From positions 1 through 5,047 of the forward strand of contig DADA01000103.1 of assembly GCA_002494895.1 (NCBI GenBank): a DNA stretch of 5,047 bases, read 5' to 3'. Under the pieces are notes generated by a model. It worked only from the letters and a program-made list of their open reading frames with translations. It was not told the DNA's origin and made no database searches. Of the stretch, positions 1 through 5,047 are shown one piece after another (position 1 is the first letter of the stretch; every line of letters starts with the position of its first letter). This stretch comes from Nitrososphaera sp. UBA210. GTDB lineage: Archaea > Thermoproteota > Nitrososphaeria > Nitrososphaerales > Nitrososphaeraceae. The position numbers were made by a program, and so were the translations under genes.

Positions 1-313
1 TTTGATTGGCAAACCTTACAAAGGTAAGTCTGGGATTGTCCAAAAAGATGATCTGAGTGCCTTTCCTTGGTCGAACCGTCCCTTTTAGCAATTTCTTGCA
101 CATTATTACACCCGCATTCGATTCCGAAATGGCCTTCAAAGCCGCTTCGCCGTCCATCGAGCAAAACGCGAGTTCTTCATTAGTAGCTTCTAGAATTGCC
201 GCGACACTTCTCACCCTTTTAGGAGTTTCGCCCTCAACAGAGTATTCGAGCTTGGTTTCGTCCAAGAAATCTACTACATTCCATTCGCATTTGATGTCTT
301 CACCAGCCTTCAA
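1..313 (-). CDS. LpxD-like sugar N-acyltransferase, N-terminal part (cut by window edge)
   Basis: The first 104 residues of an open frame run off the left edge. The sequence resembles the N-terminal uridine-binding domain of LpxD (UDP-3-O-acylglucosamine N-acyltransferase). A segment at about residues 43-72 (ATNEELAFCS, then a helix ending NAGVIMCKK) corresponds to the LpxD pattern 'DLsFl..KY...L..tkAgAVIv', and IIFLDNPRLTFVRFANQ at 88-104 corresponds to the LpxD 'llvvdNPylaFaklaql' strand. The diagnostic left-handed hexapeptide repeats would lie beyond the edge. In bacteria this fold acylates a UDP-amino sugar for lipid A. An archaeon should have no lipid A, so here it more probably modifies a sugar nucleotide for a surface glycan (inference). 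The start chosen is TTG at 313, preceded by AAGG about seven bases upstream. The only other in-frame candidate nearby is a TTG at residue 17, which would cut into conserved-looking sequence. An in-frame stop lies 10 codons upstream. The start is uncertain. Confidence 0.62.
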   Translation of the reverse strand, partial: MKAGEDIKCEWNVVDFLDETKLEYSVEGETPKRVRSVAAILEATNEELAFCSMDGEAALKAISESNAGVIMCKKLLKGTVRPRKGTQIIFLDNPRLTFVRFANQ

Positions 314-329
314 CTGACAACCTTCAACT
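307..329. repeat. 9-bp direct repeat, 14-bp period, at the acyltransferase start
   Basis: On the minus strand AGTTGAAGG occurs twice (329-321 and 315-307), separated by TTGTC. Each copy holds a TTG. The upstream TTG (327-325) sits five bases after AAGGAG (338-333) but opens only a five-codon frame whose TGA overlaps the downstream TTG used by the acyltransferase. Confidence 0.6.
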
Positions 330-352
330 CCACTCCTTGATCACTAAATCTT

Positions 353-365
353 CTATATATAATAG
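353..365 (-). promoter_or_regulatory. TATA-box-like promoter for the LpxD-like gene
   Basis: The minus strand reads CTATTATATATAG, the most TATA-like stretch in the window. An archaeal TATA box lies about 25 bases before the transcript start, so transcription would begin near 330, leaving a leader of about 17-20 bases before the TTG at 313. The rest of the gap between this gene and the lyase gene (366-507) shows no convincing gene or terminator. Confidence 0.5.
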
Positions 366-507
366 TAAGAAACACGACGCAAAGTTGTATGGTTCACGAC
401 ATGCAGCACTCGACGTTGGACAATCACCATTGGTTTGTTCTCAGTCCTTGAAACAGTGTTCTATTAGACATACGACAGCTGGAGCATTTCCCATCTGCGA
501 TTAACTC

Positions 508-1887
508 CTACCCAAGTTCGTCCGCGCCCGCTTCATATTTCCCACTTCGTATCTGTCCATCAATGTCCGTAGCTACGCCGAAGGCTTCCGAAGGCGAAAT
601 GAAATTGACTACCGGACTTGTCGCCGAAGGACGAAAAATTCCGTTCGCGTTTGTTAGCTGCGGATTGACCTTTGTGTATCCGCTGATGGGGATATCGCCC
701 ACATCGGCAAAATCAACGGGGTATAGTATATTATTACTGAAGCTGACATTGCCGCTAATCACCTCCACAAGCTTGCCGCTACTGCTTGTTATGATGTTAT
801 TAGCCAAAGTAACGTTCTCAGGGAGGTAGCTACCTGTAAACGCCCCGATCACTACATTCATGCGATTGCCTACAAGTGTGTTGTGGGCGATCAGGATGTT
901 TCTTGCCTGAGAATATTCTCCATTCTGGGTTGGGAGGTCTTCAATTGTTGATGCTTTTCCAATTACTATCGGATAGTGTGTGGTGTTGGCAAAGTAATTG
1001 TTGACGATCTTGTGATTAGCTCCATAGATTCTGATTCCATTACGACCGTCAATGAAGAAGTTTCCGTCAGCTATATTATCGCTCCCATGTCTGAAGACCA
1101 GAGAGCCGTCGCTGTTCCGGAGAACGTTATAACGAAAAATGTTGTGGGATGACTTAACGGATATGGCCTCGGGGTCGCCATTGCAACGTTCAAAAATATT
1201 ATTCTCAACTATTGTATGTGCAGCAGCCGGGCCAAGTGCGGAGAATCCCACAACTAGGCAACCGCCCCCGTTGCCACCGTCATAGCTCTGCCCACTAAAA
1301 AAATTGTTATCGACAATTATGTTCTGTACCATTTTGTCGTTAGCGCCCACTAGTGAGAGGAACTCACCAAGGGTTGATTTGTTCTGGAAAGTGTTATGAT
1401 CAATTCGTACGTTTGTGCTCGAGCCAGTTATCGATAGCCAATCAGATCCTTTGTTGTTCGTCCTCTTTAACGCGAAAGTATTCGAGGTGAACCGCACATC
1501 AACACAGTCATCGCACCAATTCGCTTGATCGCTGTTGTCCTGCGAATGTGTTAGTTTAAAACCCCGAATGACCACGTGTTCCGCGCCATCTAAGTAAAAG
1601 CCATGCGACCCCCCAATTTCCACACCGCCGTCGGTTTCTGCTCTAATGACTATCGGATTCTTAGCAGTGCCCTGTATGGGAGCCCTTATCGAGCCAGTCG
1701 TGGTGTAGACTCCATCCACCATTGTGATCTGATCGCCCGGTATTGCCTGGTTAATGGCGCTCTTAAGAGTCTCCAAAGATGCTACCTGGACAACCCGTAG
1801 CGGGGTGGGGAACCCGTCATCGGTTGGCATCCAGAGGTAAACCCACAGCATGACTGCCGCAAGAGTACCAGCAGTAACGAGAGCCAC
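508..1887 (-). CDS. Secreted or anchored PL6-type polysaccharide lyase (chondroitinase B / alginate lyase family)
   Basis: The 459 residues fit the usual PL6 length. A hydrophobic stretch at 2-20 (ALVTAGTLAAVMLWVYLWM) is a signal peptide or N-terminal anchor. From about residue 33 to 390 there are repeated right-handed beta-helix rungs (NNIF, NNYF, HNTF, SNTF type turns). The C-terminus has the common beta-helix ending TDIDGQ...GADE (440-457). PL6 enzymes cleave uronic-acid polysaccharides by beta-elimination, with Lys as base, Arg as acid and a Ca2+ bound by Asn and two Glu. Here K245 (AISVKSS) and R266 (FRHG) are 21 apart, as in AlyGC (K220/R241) and chondroitinase B (K250/R271). N206 (NGGG) is 39 before the Lys, as the Ca2+ Asn is in AlyGC, and E240 is five before it. 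The other Ca2+ Glu is D238. The substrate cannot be told. The start is GTG at 1887, with no good Shine-Dalgarno sequence; the frame stays open about 40 codons further upstream. The gene lies 163 bp downstream of the Ig-domain gene and may be co-transcribed with it. Confidence 0.82.
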   Translation of the reverse strand: MALVTAGTLAAVMLWVYLWMPTDDGFPTPLRVVQVASLETLKSAINQAIPGDQITMVDGVYTTTGSIRAPIQGTAKNPIVIRAETDGGVEIGGSHGFYLDGAEHVVIRGFKLTHSQDNSDQANWCDDCVDVRFTSNTFALKRTNNKGSDWLSITGSSTNVRIDHNTFQNKSTLGEFLSLVGANDKMVQNIIVDNNFFSGQSYDGGNGGGCLVVGFSALGPAAAHTIVENNIFERCNGDPEAISVKSSHNIFRYNVLRNSDGSLVFRHGSDNIADGNFFIDGRNGIRIYGANHKIVNNYFANTTHYPIVIGKASTIEDLPTQNGEYSQARNILIAHNTLVGNRMNVVIGAFTGSYLPENVTLANNIITSSSGKLVEVISGNVSFSNNILYPVDFADVGDIPISGYTKVNPQLTNANGIFRPSATSPVVNFISPSEAFGVATDIDGQIRSGKYEAGADELG

Positions 1888-1964
1888 TACCGCAGGAATC
1901 TTATGATTTGCACTAAACTTGTCGAATATCTCCGTTATCCCACCGCCAAAATGAAGGCATGCTA

Positions 1965-1974
1965 CCTTTATTTC
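1965..1974 (-). promoter_or_regulatory. Possible TATA-like box before the PL6 gene (proximal)
   Basis: The minus strand reads GAAATAAAGG. It would place a transcript start near 1945, leaving a leader of about 60 bases before the GTG at 1887. A second candidate lies further upstream at 2021-2030. The sequence does not decide between them. Confidence 0.25.
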
Positions 1975-2020
1975 ATCTCCCGCTGCGACCGCTGACGTTT
2001 CAACCGGTCATCACAAGATG

Positions 2021-2030
2021 AATATTAATT
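2021..2030 (-). promoter_or_regulatory. Possible TATA-like box before the PL6 gene (distal)
   Basis: The minus strand reads AATTAATATT in an AT-rich patch 20 bases after the stop of the Ig-domain gene. It suggests the lyase can be transcribed on its own. No T-run terminator separates the two genes, so readthrough is equally possible. Confidence 0.35.
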
Positions 2031-2050
2031 ATTGCAAGGAGCATCCACAG

Positions 2051-3991
2051 TCATGTCGGCGGCCGTATCTCACGGGCACTGAGCCACTTGAAATCCACAT
2101 CATTCGCATTATCCCATCGATAGGTCACAACAGGCCCGCCCCAGAAAATTGGCTGATCCGGTCTCGAGTTTGGGCAATCAATACTATCTCCACCCGCGCC
2201 GAAGCCTCCCAAATCTATGCCGTCCACGACTTTTTTCCAGTTACTCCTTACTCCTGGATCACCGCCTTCGTTTATCCACAATTCCTGTTTTACTCCTATC
2301 TTCCCACCGGATAGCTCCACGTCGTATATGACTGTCTTAATTCCGATCCACCTTCCTTGAAGATCGCCGGTAACATCGTGTCTACCTCTGACCGCATACC
2401 CATCATTGTGCCACATTTCTTTTACCTCAGCAACCTCTCCGTTATTGTATATCCTAGGCTTTACTCCAGTCCCCTCACATTCGAGGTTATCGCCATTCGC
2501 CGCCGTACCATGACCGTGCCATCCCGAGCGGGCATATGGAGAAAAGTATACACTGCCTGAACGCGAGTTTAGCTTGACAAACATGGTCAGTTCGACATTC
2601 TTCCAGTCATCTGCATCCTGCATGTAGCCCTTCTGCGTAAGCACTGCCCTATCGTATGTTGGGATCTTACTTTGAGTATATCCATTCTTGTTGTACAGGT
2701 TCATCCTGATCTGGGTATCGCGTATTTTCCATGAGCCATCTGCATTCTTTGTGATCGAGCTATCCTCCCTGACATCAAACCTTTTTCTATTGACGTTGGG
2801 GTTGTTCATGTCCATGAACCATGAGTCGGGCCGTTCAGTGCTACTGGGATAGATCACCGCTACTCCAAACTTGTCTTCAGATCCCAATGGGGGCGGAGGG
2901 TTATTTCCTGTGATTGTGAATGATACAGTTGCGGTGCGAGAGTTTCCTGCACCATCCATGGCTCTGACCGTCACTGTGTGGCTACCCTGCTGCAAGGTTA
3001 GAGTGAACGCAAATGCATTGCCCGACAATGATGTCGGAGTTTGGGAGCCTCCATCGATGGCATACGAGATCGCAGAGACGCCGACATTATCCGTTGCTGT
3101 GCCAGTTACTCCAACGCTTGATGTAGACACAGACGCACCATTTGCAGGACTTGTAATGGACACTACCGGAAGGGTTGTATCTGAAGTGGGTGGAGGTGTT
3201 GAACCGTTTACCGTGATATCTAGATTATACCATTCCTGGTTGCCTGCCTTATCTGTCGCCCTGGCTATGAACCGGTGCTGTCCCGGGGTGATGGAAAAAG
3301 TTGCGCTCCATGTAGACCAATCGCCAGCTGCTTTTGGAGTAGCCGCCACATAGGGGTTGTCGACAAGACGTACATGTACTGCTTGTATTCCACTGCCACT
3401 ATCGGAGGCAGTTCCTTTGATAGTTATCGATCGTGTGGCAGCCACAGTTTTGCCGTCGGCAGGATAGGTAATGGCGATCTTCGGATCTGCGGTGTCTGGG
3501 CTCCCACCCGTGGATGGAGCTTTTACCGAAAAGGCTACCACATCCCAGTCCTTGTTTCCAGCGCGATCCGTTGCCTTTGCTTTGAACTCATGGGTGCCAG
3601 CTTTCGAAAGACTAAATGAAACTGACCACGTCGACCAGTCCCCGGGAGCCTTGGGCTTTGCAGCCTTGTACGGTCCACCGTCCAAACTTATTTCGACAGT
3701 TTGAACGCCACTTCCACCGTTGTTGTCAGATGCCTTACCACTAGCGGTGATGGTGCCTGCTGTCAGTACAGATTCAGAAGCTGGCTTTTCGATCGATACA
3801 AGTGGTTTTGCTATGTCACTAGCACCATAAGCCTGAAGCGGCATGTCCGCGTTCACCCTGAACGTCAGGGGCACAGCAGAAATTAGCAACAACGAAATTG
3901 CAACTATTGCCCCGACTTTGCGACCGACGATCGTAGAAGAATGTCTCGAATTGTTCTGTAAGAATTTTCCCGTTCTCCCTTCCATAGACAT
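2051..3991 (-). CDS. Secreted multidomain protein: three Ig-like domains plus a jelly-roll-like C-terminal domain
   Basis: Numbering is from ATG at 3991 (646 residues). A basic N-terminus (R/K up to 25) precedes a hydrophobic core at 26-44, then a probable cleavage region near VNA (46-48), so the protein is exported. Three bacterial-type Ig-like domains follow at about 63-157, 170-262 and 274-361, each ending in an 'A.D.AGN' strand (KATDRAGN, RATDKAGN, RAMDGAGN). Proline linkers (PPP and PPPP) sit before and after the third. Residues 372-646 form one domain rich in strand-like Trp/Tyr segments, ending DFKWLSAREI (633-642), as often seen at the end of concanavalin-A-like lectin or lyase domains. 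It contains EVKEMWHNDGY (522-532) and a possible disulphide pair, C505 and C606. I infer carbohydrate binding or cleavage but could not assign an enzyme family. There is no C-terminal membrane anchor. A TTG at 4018 would add nine residues; a TATA-like box overlapping its upstream side makes ATG 3991, or ATG 3985, more likely. Confidence 0.8.
   Translation of the reverse strand: MSMEGRTGKFLQNNSRHSSTIVGRKVGAIVAISLLLISAVPLTFRVNADMPLQAYGASDIAKPLVSIEKPASESVLTAGTITASGKASDNNGGSGVQTVEISLDGGPYKAAKPKAPGDWSTWSVSFSLSKAGTHEFKAKATDRAGNKDWDVVAFSVKAPSTGGSPDTADPKIAITYPADGKTVAATRSITIKGTASDSGSGIQAVHVRLVDNPYVAATPKAAGDWSTWSATFSITPGQHRFIARATDKAGNQEWYNLDITVNGSTPPPTSDTTLPVVSITSPANGASVSTSSVGVTGTATDNVGVSAISYAIDGGSQTPTSLSGNAFAFTLTLQQGSHTVTVRAMDGAGNSRTATVSFTITGNNPPPPLGSEDKFGVAVIYPSSTERPDSWFMDMNNPNVNRKRFDVREDSSITKNADGSWKIRDTQIRMNLYNKNGYTQSKIPTYDRAVLTQKGYMQDADDWKNVELTMFVKLNSRSGSVYFSPYARSGWHGHGTAANGDNLECEGTGVKPRIYNNGEVAEVKEMWHNDGYAVRGRHDVTGDLQGRWIGIKTVIYDVELSGGKIGVKQELWINEGGDPGVRSNWKKVVDGIDLGGFGAGGDSIDCPNSRPDQPIFWGGPVVTYRWDNANDVDFKWLSAREIRPPT
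3206..3805 (-). repeat. Duplicated Ig-like domain (Ig1 and Ig2) inside the secreted protein
   Basis: The first two Ig-like domains are much closer to each other than to the third. Both carry a PY..A.PKA segment followed by GDWSTWS (residues 117-123 and 223-229), then S.SFSL or ATFSI and an ATD.AGN strand. The third lacks GDWSTWS. This is consistent with an internal duplication after the third domain had diverged. Confidence 0.7.
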
Positions 3992-4022
3992 TATCCGCTT
4001 TCCCGTCGGCGTTGACAACTAC

Positions 4023-4034
4023 ATTTCTTTAAGG
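4023..4034 (-). promoter_or_regulatory. TATA-like box for the Ig-domain secreted protein gene
   Basis: The minus strand reads CCTTAAAGAAAT. A transcript starting about 25 bases downstream would begin near 4004, downstream of the TTG at 4018 but upstream of ATG 3991. This is the main reason for choosing the ATG start. The rest of the gap (4035-4206) is AT-rich, with no gene I can support. Confidence 0.4.
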
Positions 4035-4206
4035 CTTTGAGTAACTTCCATACAGATTCGCACCATAGAAACAGACCCTAGAAGCAAATGGTCTAGAAAT
4101 GCAGTAGTTCTGTGCTGTTCAATTATGAATCAGAAAAAGCGGTCAGGGCAAGGATTTTTGAACCATTGAAAAACGAAAGAATAGTCGCTGATCTAAAGTC
4201 AGTAGC

Positions 4207-4212
4207 AAAAAA
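4207..4212 (-). terminator. T-run terminator after the zinc-ribbon gene
   Basis: The minus strand has TTTTTT 15 bases after the stop of the DUF5679 gene, within T-rich sequence and without a clear stem. Archaeal RNA polymerase commonly terminates at such T-runs. It would end the kinase, UPF0201 and zinc-ribbon transcript before the surface-protein genes. Confidence 0.5.
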
Positions 4213-4226
4213 TTAGGAGTAAGAAA

Positions 4227-4364
4227 TTACTTGCCTATCCTGAACATCTTGGTCCCGCAAACGGTGCAGATACCTTGGGTAGCCGGCTTGCCGTTCTTCA
4301 TTGTAACCTTTTTCTCATCCTTCATGTTCCTTTTGGCTTTGCACTTGACACAATACGCTTCCAT
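4227..4364 (-). CDS. DUF5679 small zinc-ribbon protein
   Basis: This 45-residue protein starts MEAYCVKCKAKR and ends GTKMFRIGK, which is essentially the whole DUF5679 domain. Four cysteines form two CxxC knuckles (C5/C8 and C33/C36) about 25 residues apart, the expected pattern for one zinc ion. The middle holds the family-typical basic K-NGKPAT-G segment. The function is not known; binding to nucleic acid or protein is only a guess from its size, charge and zinc knuckles. The start is ATG at 4364. A TTG at 4412 in the same frame would add 16 residues, but these are unlike the family and would cover the palindrome just upstream. It follows UPF0201 by 51 bp and is probably in the same transcript, ending at the T-run. 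Confidence 0.88.
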   Translation of the reverse strand: MEAYCVKCKAKRNMKDEKKVTMKNGKPATQGICTVCGTKMFRIGK

Positions 4365-4367
4365 AAA

Positions 4368-4381
4368 GCCCGTATACGGGC
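4368..4381. promoter_or_regulatory. Perfect 14-bp palindrome just upstream of the DUF5679 start
   Basis: GCCCGTATACGGGC is fully self-complementary and ends three bases before the ATG at 4364. It could be an operator for a dimeric regulator or, if transcribed, a hairpin hiding the start (a loop would use up the central bases). No second copy was noticed in this window. Confidence 0.35.
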
Positions 4382-4415
4382 AGGGGTAAAAGAAGCTTTC
4401 CCAGCAATACAAGGG

Positions 4416-4850
4416 TCAAACTTCGGGAACCAGCCACTCCACCAAGGTGTCCAGCTCCTCGCAGCTTAAGGTAACCCTTATCGGGCCAAGCGGAGATTCC
4501 TGCTCGTCCTCGATGACGACAGCGATCCCGGCTGCTGCTGCCTGCTTGTTTAGCAGGAACCATGTGCTGTCGCCGGCGCGGTTGTCGATAAGCATCCTGC
4601 GCAGCACCCCCATCGCCGATCTTGATCGCACCTGCTCGTACAGGACTGCCAGCGGCTCATGACCCGAAGCCCTTCCCATTATTCTGCTGCCGTACCGGAA
4701 TTCCGGCGAGCACCGGTCAATTATGTTAGAGATCGCGCCAATAACTTTTTGCGGATCCTCTGACGGGTTGACTGGAGCCTCGACTTTTAGCTCCACCGGC
4801 GAGCCGATCTCTAGCCGCTTCACTTCGCAGCTCTTGCCTGCATCAGCCAT
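4416..4850 (-). CDS. UPF0201 family protein (archaeal, predicted RNA-binding)
   Basis: The 144 residues match the archaeal UPF0201 family (COG1931) along its length. The conserved start VEAPVNPSEDPQKV is at 23-36, the central strand-helix has FLLNKQAA (98-105), and the hallmark SPLGPIRVTL (119-128) is followed by EWLVP (138-142). The family is described as a small alpha/beta fold with predicted RNA binding; no reaction is established. In several archaea UPF0200 and UPF0201 are fused in one protein, and here the two genes overlap, which points to a joint role. The start is ATG at 4850, leaving about 20 non-conserved residues before the domain. A TTG at 4868, with AAGGA about eight bases upstream, would add six residues and cannot be excluded. 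Codons look more GC-rich than in the polysaccharide genes to the left. Confidence 0.88.
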   Translation of the reverse strand: MADAGKSCEVKRLEIGSPVELKVEAPVNPSEDPQKVIGAISNIIDRCSPEFRYGSRIMGRASGHEPLAVLYEQVRSRSAMGVLRRMLIDNRAGDSTWFLLNKQAAAAGIAVVIEDEQESPLGPIRVTLSCEELDTLVEWLVPEV

Positions 4851-5047
4851 TCGTCCACTATTTCGCAAGAGCGTTCCTTGAGCTGTTCTAATGTTAGTTC
4901 GTTGTTCGACAGCGTTTCGTCTGCAAGAGCTATCGCTTCGCTTCTCCCGACTGAAAGCTCGCGCTTGTCCCGCCCCGAGAATTCGTCGGTGCTGGAAGGA
5001 GCGTCGGATCTCCCCCTATCCTTGAGGTGCCTAAAGCGCGTGTCCTT
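4820..5047 (-). CDS. UPF0200 nucleotide-kinase-like protein, C-terminal end (cut by window edge)
   Basis: An open frame enters from the right edge and gives 75 residues before TGA at 4822-4820. It carries the conserved C-terminal block of archaeal UPF0200 proteins: F.GRDKREL (23-31), then SEAIALAD (36-43) and a final helix SLEE-like segment (LTLEQLKE, 51-58). These are P-loop proteins related to dephospho-CoA and nucleoside kinases (COG0237-like). The P-loop would lie beyond the edge, so catalysis cannot be judged here. The last 31 bases overlap the start of UPF0201 in a different frame, so the two are almost certainly translated from one mRNA. The residues before the conserved block (GRSDAPSSTD, 12-21) are low in conservation and may be a linker. 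Confidence 0.8.
   Translation of the reverse strand, partial: KDTRFRHLKDRGRSDAPSSTDEFSGRDKRELSVGRSEAIALADETLSNNELTLEQLKERSCEIVDEWLMQARAAK

Noticed and set aside
57..317. Plus-strand open frame of 86 codons
   Set aside because: It lies opposite the LpxD-like gene, starts at GTG, is Ser-rich and resembles no family; the minus strand gives clear family motifs.
389..451. Possible 20-residue plus-strand peptide in the gap between the acyltransferase and lyase genes
   Set aside because: It is very short, with no ribosome binding site, promoter or recognisable sequence.
1988..2013. Imperfect hairpin (GACCGGT with AGCGGTC) after the Ig-domain gene
   Set aside because: It has a seven-base stem with a mismatch and no T-run after it, so it does not support a terminator or regulator.
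2051..2878. Assignment of the C-terminal domain to alginate lyase family PL7
   Set aside because: The RxEL, QIH and YFKAGxYNQ motifs of PL7 are not visible, so the family was left open.
2871..3353. Plus-strand open frame of 160 codons
   Set aside because: It is wholly antisense to the Ig-like and linker part of the secreted protein, whose repeated domains and signal peptide show the true frame.
4074..4097. Two nested short inverted repeats (GACC/GGTC and CTAGA/TCTAG)
   Set aside because: Stems of four to five bases are expected by chance in AT-rich sequence, and they exclude each other.
4315..4563. Minus-strand open frame of 82 codons across the UPF0201 and DUF5679 junction
   Set aside because: It is out of frame with both recognised proteins, and its translation has no family-like features.

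Overview
The window looks archaeal, most likely an ammonia-oxidising thaumarchaeon of the Nitrososphaera type. The right end carries two archaea-specific families side by side: the tail of a UPF0200 nucleotide-kinase-like protein and a UPF0201 RNA-binding-like protein, followed by a tiny DUF5679 zinc ribbon. Starts are preceded by AT-rich TATA-like boxes, one gene ends in a T-run, and base composition is intermediate. The genus is inferred from these families and from style, not proven. All genes recognised lie on the minus strand, so they read from right to left.

Right to left, the layout is as follows. (1) 5047-4820 is the C-terminus of the UPF0200 kinase-like protein, cut by the window edge. 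(2) 4850-4416 is UPF0201, whose start overlaps the kinase end by 31 bp. (3) 4364-4227 is the 45-residue DUF5679 zinc ribbon, 51 bp downstream, with a perfect 14-bp palindrome just before its start and a T6 terminator after its stop. (4) After an AT-rich gap of about 235 bp, 3991-2051 encodes a secreted protein of about 646 residues with three Ig-like domains and a C-terminal domain that looks like a concanavalin-A-type jelly roll. (5) 1887-508 encodes a membrane-anchored or secreted parallel beta-helix protein that matches polysaccharide lyase family 6 (PL6: chondroitinase B and alginate lyase), with the catalytic Lys/Arg pair and most of the Ca2+ site in place. (6) 313-1 is the N-terminus of an LpxD-like acyltransferase, cut by the left edge.

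Genes 1-3 form a compact, GC-richer housekeeping cluster. Genes 4-6 look like a cell-surface or extracellular polysaccharide module: one exported carbohydrate-binding or carbohydrate-cleaving protein, one lyase-fold protein that probably cuts or remodels a uronic-acid polymer, and one sugar acyltransferase. The most interesting points are a PL6-type lyase active site in an apparent archaeon, its unusual neighbour, an LpxD-like enzyme in an organism that should lack lipid A, and several start-site puzzles in the surface module. I see no RNA genes, insertion sequences or CRISPR arrays.
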